Positions 9,197 through 10,816 of a DNA stretch of 10,816 nt are shown one piece after another. Source of the stretch: Persephonella sp. (GTDB taxonomy: Bacteria > Aquificota > Aquificia > Aquificales > Hydrogenothermaceae); contig JALTAS010000134.1 in the NCBI GenBank assembly GCA_027058925.1, forward strand, positions 1 through 10,816, written 5' to 3'. The position numbers and the translations under genes are program-made. Each line of letters opens with the position of its first letter. Position 1 is the first letter of the stretch. Below the pieces are notes generated by a model. It searched no databases. It had not been told where the DNA came from and saw nothing but the letters and a program-made list of their open reading frames with translations.

Positions 9197-9201
9197 AGTT
9201 A

Positions 9202-10248
9202 TTGGAAATATACCTTCCGGTTGCTGATGTTAAGGTAAACATTTTTATCCTTCTTGCCCTTGGGCTTGTTGTCGGTTTTTTTTCAGGTCTGCTTGGGATA
9301 GGAGGAGGAATAATACTAAATCCCACATTAATAAAGTTAGGAGTTCCACCTATCGTTACAGTCGGAACATCTGTTGCACAGATGGTTGGGGCTACAGTAT
9401 CAGGTTTTCTGGCTCATCTTAGATTAAAAAATATTGATATCAAGCTTGGGTTAGTTCTTATTTTTTCAGGTTTTTTTGGTGGAGGATTTGGCGTTTTTCT
9501 TGTTAAGATCCTTGAAGAAGCCGGTCATTTCAGAACATTTGTTCTCTCTTTTTATGCTTTTTATCTTGCTTTTACAGGAATAACAATGTTTCTTGATGTC
9601 TTTAAAAAAGAAAAAAAAGAGAAAAAAGGAAGATCAAGAAGGATTGTTCATAATCTTCCACTGAAATACAGATTTGAGTTTGGAGAGTTTTCTATTTTGA
9701 TACCTGTATTTATAGGAATTATTTCAGGTTTTCTGGCAGCTGTTATGGGAGTTGGGGGTGGGTTTGTTGTTATACCAGCCCTTATCTATCTTGCAGGCCT
9801 TCCAGTTAACAGGGCTGTAGGTATGAGTCTTTTTCAGATGATTTTTATTACAGCTTTTTTGACATATTTTCACGGAACGGTAAATCATGGTGTTGATATC
9901 ATTCTTGCACTTATTTTGATGGTCGGATCATCCTTTGGTGCTGTTTTTGGTTCTGCTGTTGGACAGAGGATCAACAAGGAGGTAACAAAACTTATTATGG
10001 CCTCCCTTGTATCTATAGTCTCTGTTTTGAGCTTTTATCAGCTATTTTTTGAAAAAAGCAAACCTCAACCTATCTTAAACGAAGTTCACAACCTTATATC
10101 AGATTTTTCATACAATCATCCGGAGCTCTATTCAACTGGTGTTATAGTTGTAAGTTTGATAGCCGGGACTATAATAAGTATGGTTGCCCACAGAATTAAA
10201 ACTATAATTGATATTTATATTGAAAAAAGAAGGTTTAAAAGAGGTTAG
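9202..10248 (+). CDS. TauE/SafE-family membrane anion permease
   Basis: 348 residues from TTG 9202. The protein has the two-repeat architecture of the TauE/SafE (DUF81) family: GFFSGLLGIGGGIILNPTL at 25-43 and GFLAAVMGVGGGFVVIPAL at 176-194, each starting a bundle of hydrophobic helices. A very basic linker (KKEKKEKKGRSRR, 135-147) separates the halves and is likely cytoplasmic. After the second repeat there is a polar loop (285-310), one more helix (312-330) and a basic tail (EKRRFKRG), more than the minimal family member has. Characterised relatives export sulfite, sulfoacetate or other organosulfur or organic anions; the substrate here is unknown. It is the first gene of the + operon, with mqnA beginning 3 nt after its stop, so the two are probably translated together. 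Confidence 0.88.
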   Translation: MEIYLPVADVKVNIFILLALGLVVGFFSGLLGIGGGIILNPTLIKLGVPPIVTVGTSVAQMVGATVSGFLAHLRLKNIDIKLGLVLIFSGFFGGGFGVFLVKILEEAGHFRTFVLSFYAFYLAFTGITMFLDVFKKEKKEKKGRSRRIVHNLPLKYRFEFGEFSILIPVFIGIISGFLAAVMGVGGGFVVIPALIYLAGLPVNRAVGMSLFQMIFITAFLTYFHGTVNHGVDIILALILMVGSSFGAVFGSAVGQRINKEVTKLIMASLVSIVSVLSFYQLFFEKSKPQPILNEVHNLISDFSYNHPELYSTGVIVVSLIAGTIISMVAHRIKTIIDIYIEKRRFKRG

Positions 10249-10251
10249 ATA

Positions 10252-10816
10252 TTGAGAATAGGTTGGATAGATTACATTAATACTTTACCTTTTAATTTTG
10301 AGAAAACAGGTGTAAATCTGGATTTTCCATACGAGCTTGTTAGAGGCTTTCCATCCCAGATAAACAGACTCCTTTCTGAAAAAAATGTGGATGTAGGTTT
10401 TATATCATCAGTTCATTACATCCAGAACTTTAAAGATCTTTTAATTCTGCCTGATCTGTCTATAAGCTCACTTAACAAGGTAAAATCTGTTGTAATACTT
10501 TCAGACAAACCGATAGAAAAAATCAGGCTTATATACCTTACAAAGGAGTCTAAAACATCCCAGTATCTTACAAAGATAATATTCAAGATATTCTTAGATA
10601 AAAACCCCGTTTACAAACAACTGTCAGATAAGGATATAGAAAACAAAGAGGCTGTTCTCCTGATAGGAGACAAAGCTATAAAGTATTCAGACAAAAAAAA
10701 GTACAGATATGATCTGTCTGAGATCTGGTTCAGGAAAACAGGGCTTCCCTTTGTTTTTGCCCTCTGGTGTGTAAGAAAGGATTATTATGAAAAAAATAAA
10801 AAAAAAATAAAAAAAC
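10252..10816 (+). CDS. mqnA: Chorismate dehydratase MqnA, futalosine menaquinone pathway (3' partial)
   Basis: A TTG-started frame runs off the window after 188 codons; family members are about 270-290 residues. It begins RIGWIDYINTLPFNF, the typical MqnA N-terminus (RIGxIDYxNxLP), followed by VDVGFISSVHY at 46-56, YLTKESKTS at 95-103, LLIGDKAIKY at 136-145, and DLSEIWFRKTGLPFVFALW at 154-172. Together these are diagnostic of MqnA in the periplasmic-binding-protein-like fold. The enzyme converts chorismate to 3-enolpyruvylbenzoate, the first step of the futalosine route to menaquinone-type quinones. The start is TTG 10252, with GAGG (10241-10244) inside the end of the permease gene 7 nt upstream. 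The visible part ends in a poly-A-rich stretch encoding Lys/Asn/Ile. Confidence 0.93.
   Translation, partial: MRIGWIDYINTLPFNFEKTGVNLDFPYELVRGFPSQINRLLSEKNVDVGFISSVHYIQNFKDLLILPDLSISSLNKVKSVVILSDKPIEKIRLIYLTKESKTSQYLTKIIFKIFLDKNPVYKQLSDKDIENKEAVLLIGDKAIKYSDKKKYRYDLSEIWFRKTGLPFVFALWCVRKDYYEKNKKKIKK

Larger units (their letters stand above)
9124..9201. promoter_or_regulatory. Divergent promoter region, minus operon versus tauE-mqnA
   Basis: This 78-nt stretch is the only intergenic gap above 20 nt and the only place within the window from which both transcription units could start. It is AT-rich, with -10-like hexamers on both strands: TAGAAT at 9151-9156 (+) and 9157-9162 (-), and TATATT at 9164-9169 (+). 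A convincing -35 at standard spacing is not visible; TTTTCA at 9143-9148 is a weak candidate for the + direction. Promoter function is inferred from position. Confidence 0.45.

Noticed and set aside
9169..9201. N-terminal extension of the TauE-like permease from TTG 9169
   Set aside because: The strong AAGGAGG at 9190-9196 would fall inside the extension, and TTG 9202 has correct spacing from it; 9169 has no ribosome site and overlaps the promoter region.
9602..9632. A-rich stretch encoding KKEKKEKKG in the permease as a frameshift or disrupted site
   Set aside because: The frame is continuous and both TauE/SafE repeats are intact; it is best read as a basic cytoplasmic linker.

Overview
The window looks like a compact, AT-rich chromosome segment of a thermophilic chemolithoautotroph. 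Aquificota, and within it a Hydrogenothermaceae-type genome (Persephonella/Sulfurihydrogenibium-like), is the best guess. The clues are low GC, Lys/Glu/Ile-rich proteins, AGA and ATA codons, TTG starts, a futalosine-pathway menaquinone gene (mqnA), a two-subunit-type biotin carboxylase, and unrelated housekeeping genes packed into one operon. This placement is inferred from protein character, not from a database match.

Layout. (1) Positions 1-1000, + strand: the 3' part of a gene of unknown function with an Ig-like module; its start lies before the window. (2) Positions 997-9123, - strand: eight genes, none separated by more than 17 nt and several overlapping. In transcription order they are an ArnT/PMT-type membrane glycosyltransferase, a class IV aminotransferase (PabC-like), aspartokinase (lysC), a biotin carboxylase subunit (PycA/CfiB/AccC family), enolase (eno), an FtsB/DivIC-type division protein, a HAD phosphatase (gph-like), and a small exported protein with a Kre9/KNH-like plus NTF2-like architecture. 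The last gene meets the 5' partial gene tail to tail, and their stop codons overlap. (3) Positions 9124-9201: the only intergenic gap longer than 20 nt, a divergent promoter region with a perfect 14-bp palindrome. (4) Positions 9202-10816, + strand: a TauE/SafE-family anion permease, followed after 3 nt by mqnA (chorismate dehydratase), which runs off the window and begins with TTG.

How the genes fit together. The minus operon mixes central carbon metabolism (eno, biotin carboxylase, phosphoglycolate-type phosphatase), amino-acid and folate supply (lysC, PabC-like), cell division and envelope functions. It is not one pathway; mixed operons of this kind are known in Aquifex. The plus pair joins a membrane permease to quinone synthesis. 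I saw no mobile element, CRISPR array, tRNA or rRNA. The window is almost entirely protein-coding, so the points of interest are overlaps, start sites, an internal lysC start, a terminator-like hairpin inside an antisense gene, and the divergent palindrome. I did not find a clearly new multi-gene system. The least-explained genes are the two that converge at position 1000.
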